Shown piece by piece: positions 25,256 through 37,017 of a stretch of 64,000 nucleotides of DNA; position 1 is the stretch's first letter; each line of letters opens with the position of its first letter. Location: positions 21,780,527 to 21,844,526 of the forward strand of contig OX485808.1 in the NCBI GenBank assembly GCA_950295325.1. The letters run 5' to 3'. This DNA is from Polytrichum commune (Eukaryota; Streptophyta; Polytrichopsida; Polytrichales; Polytrichaceae). The notes below the pieces were generated by a model. It worked only from the letters and a program-made list of their open reading frames with translations, made no database searches and was not told the origin of the DNA. The position numbers and the translations under genes are program-made.

Positions 25256-25681
25256 GTGCATTAGGAGAAGAAGTTGGTACTTATTGTCATTCTTCCAAAG
25301 TGGGACAATGTCATTGATAATGTCATGTACCCCCTCATCTGACCCTTCCAAAGCAATTCGTAGCATTGCCTTGAGATTCTTACTACCCAACGTATTTCTA
25401 ACTTTAGTCCTGATCAATTTTTGCACACTAAAAGCATGCTCACACATCGCAGTAGAAACACATTGCACATGAGCTAACTCTGCAAAAATGAGGAGGTTGG
25501 GGTATTGTGCTTGCAAAACATGATTCCAAGTTATCATGCCCCACAAATCTCTAAAATTCTTATCCCCCCATTTTGTAGTGCATTGAAGTTTAAAGGCTAA
25601 AAATTCACGCTTACATGTTGCCTGGTCCACAAGAGGAGGGAGTTTGAAGCTTCCATGTGAGTGGTAACTCCAACTTTGCAT
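25256..25681 (-). pseudogene. hAT transposase C-terminal fragment
   Basis: An ORF of 142 residues with LAHVQCVSTAMCEHAFSVQK followed by LIRTKVRNTLG, the pattern of the hAT C-terminal dimerisation region (CERxFS followed by a conserved Lys/Arg-Leu block). The catalytic RNase H-like core upstream is absent, so this is a relic. No terminal inverted repeats were identified around it. Confidence 0.75.
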
Positions 25682-25689
25682 AGTATTAA

Positions 25690-27070
25690 AAAAAATTCTT
25701 AAAAAATGCCTTTCAATCGATAATTTTCTGTGGATACTCTAGGGCAACTTGCCTAAATGCTGGCATTTTTTTTTCCTAATCGGCCCATTTCCAAAAATCT
25801 TGATTTTTCTTCCGGAACCCCGTCCTAAACATTTTTATTTCATTTGGAAATTCTCAAAATCAACCGGCTAGCTTGTAACTAACTACCGGCACTCCCTGTT
25901 CATTGCCATGGACATGGAATTGGACCATGGAAGATGGCCACTTTCCATGGTCCGATTTCTTAAAAAAATCAATTTACAAAGTCTTTGGGCCCCTCACTAG
26001 GTGTAAATTGAATGTGGACCAAGGGAAATGACGATGCACCAAAAGTGAATGTGACGATTTAAAAAGTATATATATGCTCCAAAAAGGGCAGTTTTGAAAA
26101 AATAAAATAAAATCAAGTTTGACCATTCTCTTGTCATCTTGTCTTCATCTTCTCTTCCCCAAAGAATGATTCATTAAAATTTTATTATAATATCATTTCT
26201 CTATCATGGGCCCTTGCCTTTTTCTACTAGAACACCTTTTTTGCCTCTCCCACCGCAAAAACCCGTTGGATCGTGACACTGAATACTGTAGGCCTTAAAA
26301 TATGTCTTTTGGGGACCTTCATGATCACTCTGACATTTTTTTTCTTGGTGTAAACCGAAGTGGTCCCAAGACAAGTTCAACAACCAATCACATATTTTAC
26401 AGGGCCTTGGGACAACTTCATAGTCCATGGTGTAAACAACCCATGAATAGCCAATCGATTGATTTTTCTTTCCTTCCTTAAAGTAGGATAGTGATCAAGT
26501 TGCCTCAAAATTCCCCCCCATTCACTGCACAATTGATCAAAGTTTGAACTCTACATATATAGTACATACTACCGGACACCAGAGAGTCAAGAAAGTCTTT
26601 GCACGTGCACTGCCACATCTGCAAAAGATGGTTTTCTCAAGATGCATTCATTCATCCCATCCAATTAAAACATTCTGCACTTAATTAAACCTGCAATTGT
26701 GAACTTGCTCTACATCCAGACTTAAATCATTAACATCCTCAAGGATGCAAAGTACAGTACTCCACCTTTAAGAGGCCGTGCAAGTCATAACAGGTTTAAC
26801 TGAATCTATACCTCAGCAAGTCCCGAATTCCAATTAAACACATCTGCACCATAGCCGGTTGCTCGAAAGTATATTCCATACTGTGAGCATTGATCATTCA
26901 TTCTTTAACTTCTAAAGACAATAGGTTTTCGTGACAGAAAATCGCAGTGACTCAATCTCGTCGTTACTTAGGACATGAAGTACATACATTGGTAATGGAA
27001 TTAGCTAAGGCTCAGAGATGTAAGGTTTGGGGGTTGGGCTTGAATTGGAAATCCTGCAATGGTAAGATTA
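25690..27070. other. Intergenic, no gene seen
   Basis: 25730-25905 contains a degraded family B-like piece (caaccggctagcttgtaactaac-type end). The remainder is AT-rich with no supported coding sequence. Confidence 0.35.
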
Positions 27071-27074
27071 TTCC

Positions 27075-27445
27075 AAGCCTTGACACAAGTTGTCGAGGGA
27101 AGGTAGTTCATTATGGCAGTGTGCATTGTGGCAGGTACCTACCTGGAGTGTCTATATACTCACAGAAAAACTCAAAACAGTCTTGGCCATCAACCAAACC
27201 ACACTCAACACGATTGCGGCATTCAATGATCTGGGAGTAAGCTTCGGAGTGGTGGCAGGCTTGTTGTATGGATACTGGTCTCCAAGGGGAGTGCTAACTT
27301 AGTCCTTGGGACTTTGGAGTCGTTGGTGGGTTACTTGTTGCCATAGCTAGCTGCACCACAAGAATTCCGCCTTTGGTATGGCAAATGTGTTTGTTTCTCT
27401 TCCTCGGTGCGAATTCGGAGTCCATGATCACCGTGGTGGTCTTGT
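27075..27445 (+). pseudogene. N-terminal part of an NFD4-like pseudogene
   Basis: It aligns with codons about 20-140 of the intact gene at 20197: KLKTVLAINQTTLNTIAAF compares with KLKTVLNIDQETLNVVAAF, followed by LGVSFGVVAGLLYGYWSP. An in-frame TAG follows the GVLT codons near 27300, and the frame shifts afterwards. The similarity stops at about 27445, where DNA derived from the central loop of the same family starts on the opposite strand. Confidence 0.85.
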
Positions 27446-27460
27446 TTCTCTACGGCTATT

Positions 27461-27980
27461 GCCTGAGCTCCTTTCACTTGCATCATTATCGTCCAGCTCC
27501 TCTTTTGTAAGCTGAGGTTTCAGGTTCGCTCTCGTTGCCTCAGCTCCTTTCACTTGCATCATTATCGTCCAACTCCTCTTTTGCAAACTGAGGTTTCATG
27601 TTCGCCCTCGTTGCTTGAGTTCTTTCACTTGCATCATTATCGTCCAGCTCCTCTTTTGCAAACTGAGGTTTCAGGTTCACCCTCGTTGCATGAGCTCCTT
27701 TCACTTGCATCATTATCGTCCAGCTCCTCTTTTGCAAATTGAGGTTTCAGGTGCACCCTCGCTACCTGAGTTCTTTCACTTGCATCATTATCATCCAGCT
27801 CCTCTTTTGCAAACTGAGGTTTCAGGTTCACCCTTGCTGTGACTAGATTTCTCTACTTTACCCTCTAGTTTGCCACTAGCGGTTTCTAAGTCTGGCTCTT
27901 CTAGATCATCACCATGGCCATGGCCTATTGATGCCAAATCTTCACCTGCACTTCATTTGCCATGAATCTCAGCTCCAACA
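27461..27980 (-). pseudogene. Inverted central-loop fragment of the NFD4-like pseudogene, with an amplified 75-76 bp minisatellite
   Basis: Read on the minus strand, 27980 down to 27841 gives GAEIHGK and SGKLEGK-type codons matching the loop of the intact gene (AEIYGKRS, DGKLEGKED). It then runs into about five tandem units at 27461-27840. Each unit encodes LKPQFAKEELDDNDASE, matching FEPQLAKDSEKLDATAASE of the intact loop. Repeat starts at 27475, 27551, 27626, 27702 and 27777 alternate 76 and 75 bp, so the frame is not kept. Confidence 0.85.
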
Positions 27981-28011
27981 AGTCACTAATGTATTAAATG
28001 GTCATCAACAG

Positions 28012-28966
28012 CCCCCCCCCCCCCCCCCCCACACACACAATTATATTGACTATTGAGCCTAAAAAGTTATCATTTTTTGAGCATGCAATCTATTCTCTAT
28101 TTTACAAATGTATTTTTGGTATCCGTTCTTGTAGCCGCACCAAATCACATAAGGTAGCCTACCAATTTTTGACCACTACCCTTTTTTCGTGTAGCACAAT
28201 ATCAATCTCTGATAACTGTTAACATGAAATCCATATTTGGATTGGCTATGTTGACAGCTAGGTTTAAATTGTAAGGATATATAGGTGCCACGAGTATCAA
28301 TTATGGGAATCAAGTGTTCTTGAGTTCATAACCAATCAGTGATTGGAAATAGGGTAGCCTATATTACGAGTATAGGTCGAAAATAATATCCACTTAGGAT
28401 TATTCACTTCATAGTATTTAATTGTTACAATAAATTTTGAAAAACTATGAATTGCTTCTTATTTCTATAAACTCTAATATCCCTAATATCACGTGCTATG
28501 GCAACCAAAGTGCACGTGTGATTAAGGAGGTCTACAGTGCTAACATAGATGCATGATAATAGAGATTTAGTGGAGTGTGTGACATTAGGGGGATCGCACA
28601 AAGTCAACATTACAATAATCACAATAATCACAATGATGACAATGTGATGCATGCAAGCATGTGGTTTAAATGATTTGGTGGATTATTTTAATGTCAAAGC
28701 CCATGATATATGAGAGGGAAATATGACAACAAGGAGGAAAATTTGAATTGAGCACATATGTTCCCTACGGTTTGGGGATATAAGAGAGGGAGTAACATTA
28801 CAGAGGGTGACATTACGGATGATGACATTACAAAGATTTGGGTGTATCTCCACATGGAGAATTTCCCCCCCTTAAATCATACCTAAATTGCAAATATGCT
28901 AAATTGCGTAACTAGTCGAGGACATGTGAGCTACCTTTACCACTCAAACTATAGGTATCCTATTAA
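28012..28966. other. Intergenic with a poly-C run
   Basis: A run of 19 C at 28012-28030 is followed by (ac)n. No coding sequence seen in the rest. Confidence 0.4.
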
Positions 28967-29464
28967 GGGCCACTTTCACACAAGCCAAGAGCCGTGACCA
29001 CGAAATTGTGAGAGCCCAAAAGAAAATGTCCAAAGGATGTCCCAAGACACCTCGAAAATCATGTAGTGTGGTCATGGATCCTCAAGTATATTGTGAAGTC
29101 ATATGTGACCGTGCCCTCAACCAAATGCTATCTCAATGAATTTTTATTCATGCAAGTCCCCACACATGATAGAATAGAATAAATCAACGATTATGAGCAT
29201 TGGGAGTGCCATGTTCTCCCGGTTTTGTGTTAGGCCTACCTCCAAGAGGTGGTTTTTGAAAATTGTCCAAGTGACCATGAAACATGATCCATTCGATGCC
29301 ATGTAGGAATCCATGTAGACTTTACATCCATCTTGCATTCACATACTCCGTTGGTCCCTCAAGCGTAGTGAGAAGCAAACTTGGACCGGCTCCGCCTTTT
29401 CCACCAATGAGAGTGTTTGAAGTGTGATGGTCACGAGCTCTCAGTCTCATGTGTGAAGTGGCCC
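28967..29464. mobile_element. PIF/Harbinger-type MITE (498 bp)
   Basis: It begins GGGCCACTTTCACACAAG, ends in GTGTGAAGTGGCCC, and is flanked by TAA at 28964-28966 and 29465-29467. It is very close to the copy at 60809-61307 over its whole length. The right end matches the left end of the coding element at 30828. Confidence 0.9.
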
Positions 29465-29467
29465 TAA

Positions 29468-29864
29468 AATAGGTATGTTGCATGTCTACTATACTACTTC
29501 AATGTGTAGAGACTTTATTGTCTCTATGGCTCCACCTAGGCCGGGGATTCGTGGCACTCATGTATTTTCATTAGTGAGAGTTCATTCATCTTTGCGGATG
29601 AGATGAACCACTTTAGACACTACCTCACGTCGTCGGGTTCTTGTCTCAAGGGTCTCAAAAATACGAAGTTTTAGTAGTTCTAAATAATCCTAATCTAATC
29701 TAATACTTAAGGCAATAATACAAAGGGGGTTAGATAAAATAAAAATGCCTCATATAGAAACAAGTGGGTATATCATGCGTTGCCAACCTATCATTACTAG
29801 TCCGGTTATTTTTAAGAAATTAATATGGGCAGACATTAAATATCCCCTCACGAACTTTCGGGGG
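29468..29864. other. Intergenic, no gene seen
   Basis: It carries ggccggggattcgtggcact near 29538-29557, which recurs inverted near 34394-34413. Otherwise no structure recognised. Confidence 0.35.
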
Positions 29865-30235
29865 TGTCAAATCTGGGCTAGGGCAACCCTCTAAACAAAT
29901 TTCTAAACCTGATCGAAAATTGTTGCCCATCCCGCCCAACTTCGAAAAAAATCATCCCCCTTGCATTCTTGAAGGCCACTTGACTATAAGACCCATATTG
30001 AGTGCACTTCACCTTCAAGGTCTAAAATCCAATATATATGTGCACTTCCAATTAGTAAATAAGCAATTGATTGGGATTTCATTCCGGAAGTGAAACCATC
30101 AATGAAGCACGTAATTAACTTGGAGGTCAAAAACATTACAAAATCCTTATTAAGATTGAGGTTATAATTTTGTGACTTACCATTTAAAATTATCTTTGTC
30201 ATTCTAATGATAGATGAGTGCAAGTGTTCATAAGA
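29865..30235 (-). repeat. Dispersed repeat family C, copy 3 (inverted)
   Basis: It is the reverse complement of the units at 11588 and 12297, sharing tgggatttcattccggaagt and ccttcaaggtctaaaatcca. Confidence 0.75.
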
Positions 30236-30824
30236 TAACCAAAATGAAGCAATGAACGTAGAATTTAAACATACAACAAACAAATAATATAAAAATCAAT
30301 TTTATTTGTTAGGTAATATAATATGAGGTATAAATAAATGATATATTATTTGGAATTAGACTTGTGGGACAACATTATGAATGGGGTACACTCAGAAAAT
30401 CATAAGTTTCTGACTATAGCCTATCTGAAATATTGTAATGTTTTATCCTCATCACATATTGTATTATCTTTAAAATCACATGGTGTATATTAATTATTTT
30501 CAAATAAATTTTATTTTATAATGTTTAATGTTTAATGTTTAATTTATTTTTGAGTTCATCAATTTATGATAAGTTGATATATATTATTTTGACATATTAC
30601 AAATGTTTGAGCAATCACACCCGTGCAAAATAAATGAATTATGAACAAAAAAAAAAGTCTATGACAACACATCATAATTATATGTTGCACACGTTGATAT
30701 CTTGCGATATTTATCAAAATAACCGTGTGGAATTCAAAACCACATCATGGCCTTGGAAACAACTCATGAGAGGTTAGAAAATTGGCTTAAAGCATCCAAT
30801 GCCTCATCGTTGCCTCTTGCCAAC
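30236..30824. other. AT-rich intergenic, no gene seen
   Basis: Very AT-rich, with a short direct repeat (atgtttaatgtttaatgttt) near 30520-30540. Confidence 0.4.
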
Positions 30825-31020
30825 TAAGGGCCACTTCACACACAAGGCTGAAGGCCCATGACCACGGCAAAGGAAGAGCTCTCATTGGTCGAAAAGGCGG
30901 GGACCATCCAAGTTGACTTCACACTAGGAGGTGGAGGCCTAAAGGACCAAAGAAAAGTTCGTGGATGAAAAGTCTACATGGAGTCCTACATGGCAGGCAG
31001 TGGATAAGGGTGTATGGTAT

Positions 31021-31075
31021 GCCGGAATTTGCGTCAGGCCCACCTCCAAGAGGTAGGCCTGACGCAAATTCCGGC
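31021..31075. repeat. Near-perfect 55-bp hairpin in the Harbinger subterminal region
   Basis: 20-bp perfect arms (31021-31040 and 31056-31075). The loop itself contains acctc/gaggt pairing around caa. The MITEs carry a single-arm version of this sequence (ccacctcttggaggtaggcc), so the second arm was added in this copy or lost in the others. Confidence 0.9.
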
Positions 31076-31289
31076 AGACCATGGTAGTGAGACAGCTGTA
31101 AATGGTTGTCATGATTATTTTAATATTTTTTTTCCAACAGTAACTTCTCCATGACATAGTTGATAAAAGGAGGCATATAGCCGTTTCTCCTACATGCCCA
31201 GAAGTTGAAGTGGTTAGAGTCTATTGTATGTGCGATCGAAGTAAACAATTTTTTTGAGGGAAATTTTTTTGGCAATTTTTTTTTCTTCA

Positions 31290-32439
31290 ATGGCAGGATT
31301 TTCGCAAGATGTGAGTGGATCCGAAACCCAACAATGGAGCCAAATTTCTCCTTGGATGTCGTGGAGTCAACCACAATTCGGATTGCATGGACCCTCATTA
31401 GGAAGTAGAAATTTCAACAAATTTAAATTGTTTGCTAATGAAGATGTAGAGTTGATTGGTACACAAATGCCGCAAAATGTAGATAGTAGTAGAGATGTGA
31501 GCATTAAAGGACAAACAGAAGATACTTCTAGGAAAAATGATGATATTGGCAAGAAGAAGAGAGATAGGGCAGTAGCTACAAAATCAAAAGGAGCACGAAA
31601 GAAAAAAAAAAACAAAAGTGGATGAAGTGGATTTGGGAGATTCGGAAGGTGAAGAAAAAGCTCCAATTAAATGGCGAGATTATGAGATTGAAACTCTCGT
31701 AGCCATTCGCGGTGACATGGAAGAGGAATTCGCCAAATCTGCAAGAAAACAAGGTATGTATTTATATACTAGATTGATTGTTGTTAATTTCAAAAGCATA
31801 ATTTGAATGAAAGTATAAAAATTCATATACAGATTGGGCCAATTGAGCATTTTTAAAGGCCTTGGCCTTTGCCGCCTACCCCGGGCCCCCCTTTCCCCCC
31901 ATTCTCCCCATTGAGGACTTAGTCGAATCGAGGGCGACGGGTTTTGAACCCGGGACCTCCTCCCTATGGGTGAAGTCCTTAGTCGGTGGTATAGACGTAC
32001 TTGTCATTATTTTCTAGTTAATATTCTAGCATATTGTATTTATTCCTATTACATTGTATTCTAATGTATCTCATTATACTGACTTCTATTGTTATTCTAA
32101 TATGAAACATGAATGAATGCTTGGATTAAACTGCATGCTCGTATGATATCCATTCTGCGTAATTTTGGAAGAACATGCTTAACATGTAAGAAGAAATACA
32201 AGGTCTTGCTTATAGAATACAAAAATGATAAACGCTCTAATGAAATTTCAGGACACGATAATCGAGAGTGTCAATACTATGAGCAGATGGACATGTGGAA
32301 TGGACAGCATGCAAGTGTGGTCAATCAGATGCCAGCAAGTGCTCAAGAGGATGATGACCATCATAGTATGCAGACCACACAACAGAATTCACCGGCAGCG
32401 CTACGAAAGACAAAAAGAAGAAATTTCAAAACAAAATGA
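31290..32439 (+). pseudogene. Harbinger ORF1: Myb/SANT-like (trihelix-type) protein
   Basis: The ATG at 31290 opens a frame with a basic, nuclear-signal-like stretch. It is shifted at an A-run (about 31602-31612), after which KWRDYEIETLVAIRGDMEE begins a trihelix/SANT domain. A good donor (aag|gtatgt) at 31754 opens an intron. The second exon (about 32140-32439) carries LTCKKKYKVLLIEYKNDKRS and a C-x-Y-Y-E-Q motif, as in trihelix proteins. In PIF/Harbinger elements such proteins help the transposase bind the ends and enter the nucleus. The homopolymer frameshift suggests it is inactive. The acceptor site is not settled. Confidence 0.75.
31840..32000 (-). repeat. tRNA-derived SINE-like sequence in the ORF1 intron
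   Basis: The minus strand has GGTTCAAAACC at 31950-31940, an exact match to the Pol III B-box GGTTCRANNCC. It is preceded by a tRNA-like stretch (cccatagggaggaggtcccg) and followed by gtcgccctcgattcgac. The A box is weak and a cloverleaf is poor, so it is more likely a SINE than a tRNA gene. Confidence 0.45.
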
Positions 32440-32857
32440 AAGGATTTCTAAAACAGATAGTTAGTAATTCTTCAAATTTGATTGCATTTTTTCAAGCAAC
32501 ATCATATTTACTGAAAAATATGGATGCTCATATGACAACCTTAGTACAAAAGTTATAGTTAGAAGCTCATATCAGAATCTTTATCCATATCCTGGAATTC
32601 TAGGCTAGAATTTTTCTGAAGTTTGATTTGCCATAAAGATTTAGCTATTGTTATATGCATATTTATAGCTTCTATCAATAAATTTTCATCTTTTTATTTT
32701 CTTTTATCAAAAAAATTTCAGTATCTCTATCAACTACTTCTGCTCTTCTTGTATCATTTTCTATGATACTAATATTTCTGACCTCACCTTTAGCTGCTAG
32801 TTCAACCCTCATTTTTTGTCCTTCTCTCAATGATCTATTCTCTATACATCTACTCAA

Positions 32858-33962
32858 TTATCTTTTAGCTTTTTCTATCCATTCTATATCAAATTTGTCT
32901 TTTCCAATAGTACACATATTGTGTGGTATAATACATGTAGCCACTACATCAGTCATGTGCCGTAATGGTATATCGGATCTTCTCATAATGATTCTCCATC
33001 TTCCTTTCAAGATTCCGAAAGCACGTTCTACACACATGCGGGTGGAACTTTGAATAAAATTCCAATTTGCTTTGTAACCTTCTAATCCTTCTGCTTATTT
33101 TTTAAATGGACTGTAAATCCACGGTCGCATTAGATATGCGCAATCTCCAATCAGCTTGTAAGGTAAAAATTTACCCTTAATACAATCTCTTCGAACTTTT
33201 GTCAATTGAAACAATGTCCAATCATGCATATTTCCTGCCCATCCAAATTCGTAATCCCAAAATACACATTTTGTATCTACTATACCTTGCAATAAAGCCG
33301 AATGAAATGATTTTCTACAATAATAATCTTCTCCCCCAATTACAGGTGCAAGAATTGGAATGTGAGACCCATCGATTGCTCCTATAATGTGAGGAATTTC
33401 ATGAAGAGCCTGAAATTTTTGGGCTAGAACCCTAAACCGAGTTGGACTTGGAAATTGCACAAAAGTCCCTTGCAAATGAATTCTAACCAATCTACAAAAT
33501 TTCGAACTATTTCTGAAATTGTATTTTCGGCCACCCCATATACCTCTCCTACGGTACACAAGGTATTTCCAGTCCCAAGCTTTTGTAATGACATTGCAAT
33601 TCTACTTTCAACTGAAATTGTCTCTCTCATTTGTGTATTCTTCCTCTGCAAATACGGACCTAACCTCTCACAAAGAAACTTAAACATATTGTGACATACA
33701 CAAGTTCTTTGTTTAAACATTTTTCCGTGAATGAACCCAATAACAACCTATCTGTAAACCCTACATTTCTCTCAAATGCCCACACACTACGATCGCTCAT
33801 CTTCATACCCTCAAAGCAAATGCTCAAAATCACGGCATTTTCCCATTCTCCATTGAGTGCCAATGCTTGCATATCAAGCACATGTTGCACAATCATGTTC
33901 AAACACCAATATAAAGCTAATGCAACAAGAATCCTTCTTCTTCTCTCAATGTGATCCATCAT
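32858..33962 (-). pseudogene. PIF/Harbinger DDE transposase (broken)
   Basis: Three overlapping minus frames together make one transposase of about 365 codons. The start is MMDHIERRRRI at 33962, and a helix-turn-helix-like part lies near 33600. The first catalytic Asp is in GAIDGSHIP (about 33370), the second in LIGDCAYLMRPW (about 33140), and the catalytic Glu in VERAFGILKGRWR (about 33030). Shifts occur near 33715 and 33470, and an in-frame TAA stands at 33095-33097 before the Glu block; the final stop is at 32858. The three damages make it inactive. It converges on ORF1. Confidence 0.88.
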
Positions 33963-34242
33963 GCTCTCTTTCCTTCCTCACCGATGTAAAACTCGAAAAA
34001 AAAAGTGAGAAAAGAGAGAATGAAGATATGTAACTAGTGAGGTAGGGTTGCCCCTCTTTTCTCACTAATAAAATATGCAATGGTCCCTCAACACGGTCCA
34101 TTCTCACTTCACACTATGTTTGAGGACCCGACCCCACACAAAGTGGGTAGCCCATCACCCTTGGTACGGCCTTTGGATGATAGTCAAGGGTCCTCACCAT
34201 TCCGTGGTCATGGCCCTTGGTTCGTGTGTGAAGTGGCCCTAA

Positions 34243-35562
34243 TTGATATTTACAAAATAGCTAGTAGTTCATAATAGCTATGAGGGAGAAAATAGGTCTT
34301 ACATGCCAACTCGGAGGCGTTTCACTAAAGTAAGCTCCATCCAAGCTTCTTGATGGACTCATCCAATGTTTGTTGCCGGTTGACTTTACTTGAGTGCCAC
34401 GAATCCCCGGCCCTCTACCTTTAGAGGAGACCTACACTTGATGACAAATATTGTTCAACAATGATAATTCTGGCTTTCATGGTGACTCTCATCCATTCAT
34501 AGGTCCAAAAGGTCTCCTTCATCCATTCACTTTCCACATTCCTAGAAAGCATATGAAGGACTACAACTACTAAGAACAAACTCAAAACTCCTCAAAGCAT
34601 AATCCAATAGCCACAAACAACTCTCACACATACCAAGGATAACAATCATATATTCTACAAGCTGAGAGCTACAACCATTGAGAGCCTCAAAATGATAGAC
34701 ATAAAAGAAAGAGGAATGCTATAAAAGGCCTTTCACAAAGTCCTTTGTGTGGGTGGGTGGGACCGGAAGTGCTCATGGCCGCCCTTATTAAGACTTGAGG
34801 TTATGTTAGTTGTGAGCAGCTAAACATGTAGATACGAAGTCAATAATTTATTAGTCCAGATTTTCGTCATGATATAAATATGAGCTCTTAGACAAGGGAC
34901 CATCTTACACACTGACAACCACAAAACCAATCATTAAGAAGGTTCTTGAGCAACCAACGCCTACAAACGCATGCTCAAGAATGTCAAGATCGACTTGTGG
35001 TTGGAACTTTCGGCATCAACAATCATCATGTTCTTCTTGGGGCAACCCACTTTGGCCTTGGGTGGACCAATAGTTGGATCATCAATCACCATTGTGGCAA
35101 TTGCTTGACTTGTCTTTTCTTCGAGAGAGTTGGGGCCAACGGTTTCAAATCGCTTGGCTCCATGAACCCAATCGGAAGAGTAGGGTAATATGTGAGATAC
35201 TCGGGTGGGATCAAAAGCAACCCTAATGAATTCTAAGATTCATTGTTCCTAGCGCGTCGCTATAAAGTTTGAATTGAAGATCACCTAAAACTTCTCGATC
35301 TCGTTCATGGCAATTTGAAATTCGGACATTGAAGCTTGGTTCCAGTCCTCTTCACAATAACCAATGAGGACATGCATTCTCTCGTTTAGCTCTTGACTAC
35401 ACTCTTCCTTAGTCTTCTTTGGCGTTATTGCAAATGATGCGGGTGCCAACACCTTCCCCCTCTCTATATAGGAGATACCCCTACCCTTAAAATAAATAAA
35501 TAATGCATTTTTTAACTCCAATGCATGTTCAGTTATAGAAAATTTAACAAAAGATCCAGTGT
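34243..35562. other. Intergenic, no gene recognised
   Basis: A TATA-like gatataaatatgagc lies near 34870. A minus-strand open frame at 35285-35521 (78 codons) reads protein-like (KTKEECSQELNERMHV) but I recognise no family. Confidence 0.3.
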
Positions 35563-35832
35563 ATGGGGAGATTCAAACATAATCGATCAAGATCCTAGTG
35601 TTTCCAAGTCCAACCAATTAGTAGTTACAAGTTGTGATCATTTGGTTTTTCTTTATTATATTGAGGTGTATTCTACAAATTCCTTTGAAATGATTGGTAA
35701 TTTTCCTGAAGTCTTCAACTTCAATTAGGTTCAAGACTTGAGATTGGTAAATTTCCTGAGGTTAGTAAATATCTTGAAGTTATTTTTCAAACTCAACCAA
35801 TTCATTTGTAACTAGCAGTCCGTTCTCCCCAT
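35563..35832 (+). mobile_element. MITE family B, copy at 35.6 kb
   Basis: It begins atggggagatt, ends gttctccccat, and has the same internal order as 22660-22879 (gatcctagtgtttccaagtc, tttttcaaactcaaccaatt). Confidence 0.7.
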
Positions 35833-37017
35833 TCCCTGAAGAGAACCATGTATGGTTGAGGCATTTATAACCGATAAAATAAGAGAGTTTGCAAATGTTT
35901 AGGAGGAGTAGTAGTGGGGAAATATTTTCGTTGTGAAGAGAAACAAATTCTAGGAGAATGCAATTGTTTGAAATAAATAAATCATGATTATGACCATTGT
36001 TACAAATTCCGAACAATAAATTTTAGGGTTAACACATAGTTGATTTATAGGTTAACTCATAACCACTCATCTCAATGCTAGTCCTTGGTTACAACATTTG
36101 TCAAAACCCTTATGGGGGTAGTCAATCACAAGCTGCCATCACATAAACTTTAACTTTGTTCGCCTAAAACACATAGATCTCATCTAAGTTGGCATTACAT
36201 GACCCTAGTGAGCGGTTCAATGGACATGGTTGACTACAAATGCCTCGACCTTAAATTTGTGTTTGCCATAAAGAGATATCATTGGGTTTCCTAGGATTTT
36301 GTTTAGAAAAAAGTCCTTTTATTTTATTTGAGTGGTGTTACATTTGGTGTAACTTGGTGTTAAGTTGTGTTACCAAGGTTACCTTAACCCTTTACCCTTG
36401 GACATTTCTTAGCACATTCAACTAATTGTGTACCGTAAAGGACACTCTATTTCATCTTTACTAGTGCCGCAATGTAGTTTCTAGGTGGGCTTTATGAGGG
36501 TCTCAACCAATGTAGGATTGACATGTGGCAAAACTTGAGAGGAAATTCATAATTATTTTGTCCAAATAAAGAGCCCTCTACAAGATTCTCTCTATATGTT
36601 AGATAATATGAAATCTTCATCAAACTCTTTTCAAGATAATTTGTGTGAAAACTATGTGGTACCTATTAGAAAGAGGAAGTTGTCGTGTAAATAGCGATCG
36701 TCTGTCACTGCAGCTCGAGTATCAACCACCACTAACAAACAACACTAAAACATAGCAAAGTTACACATAAATAACACACCTCGACAATCTAAAGGGCATG
36801 GATAATGAAATATTGCTCCGCAACTAACTAGTGTGGTAAACGTTATTCCAAGGAACTGTAGGCTGGGTGCAATGTGAGCCCCATCCTTAATCGCCTCTGA
36901 TGTTTGGCCATCAGATCCCAAAGAATTAAATTCACCGCCTCATGTTGATTGCGTCTCTAAGCCATAACTCCTCATTTTCCATTTGGGCATGCACAAGATG
37001 ATGAAAACCACACAGGA
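35833..37017. other. Intergenic; includes the downstream side of the gypsy element
   Basis: I searched by eye for a 3' LTR of the gypsy element and did not find one repeated near 45.7-47.4 kb. No coding sequence seen. Confidence 0.4.

Larger units (their letters stand above)
30828..34239. mobile_element. Complete PIF/Harbinger transposon (3412 bp) with decayed genes
   Basis: The left end GGGCCACTTCACACAC is matched by the inverse at the right end (GTGTGTGAAGTGGCCC), and similarity extends inward about 40 bp to CCATGACCACGG. TAA flanks both ends (30825-30827 and 34240-34242). It contains two convergent genes, a SANT/trihelix ORF1 (+) and a DDE transposase (-), both damaged. It is the likely source family of the MITEs at 5080, 28967 and 60809. 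Confidence 0.92.

Noticed and set aside
27461-27840. Possible CRISPR-like regular array
   Set aside because: Units are contiguous 75-76 bp repeats without spacers, and they derive from NFD4-like loop codons. It is a minisatellite.
31840-32000. tRNA gene on the minus strand
   Set aside because: The B-box is perfect but the A box, acceptor stem and cloverleaf are poor. SINE-like is the better reading.
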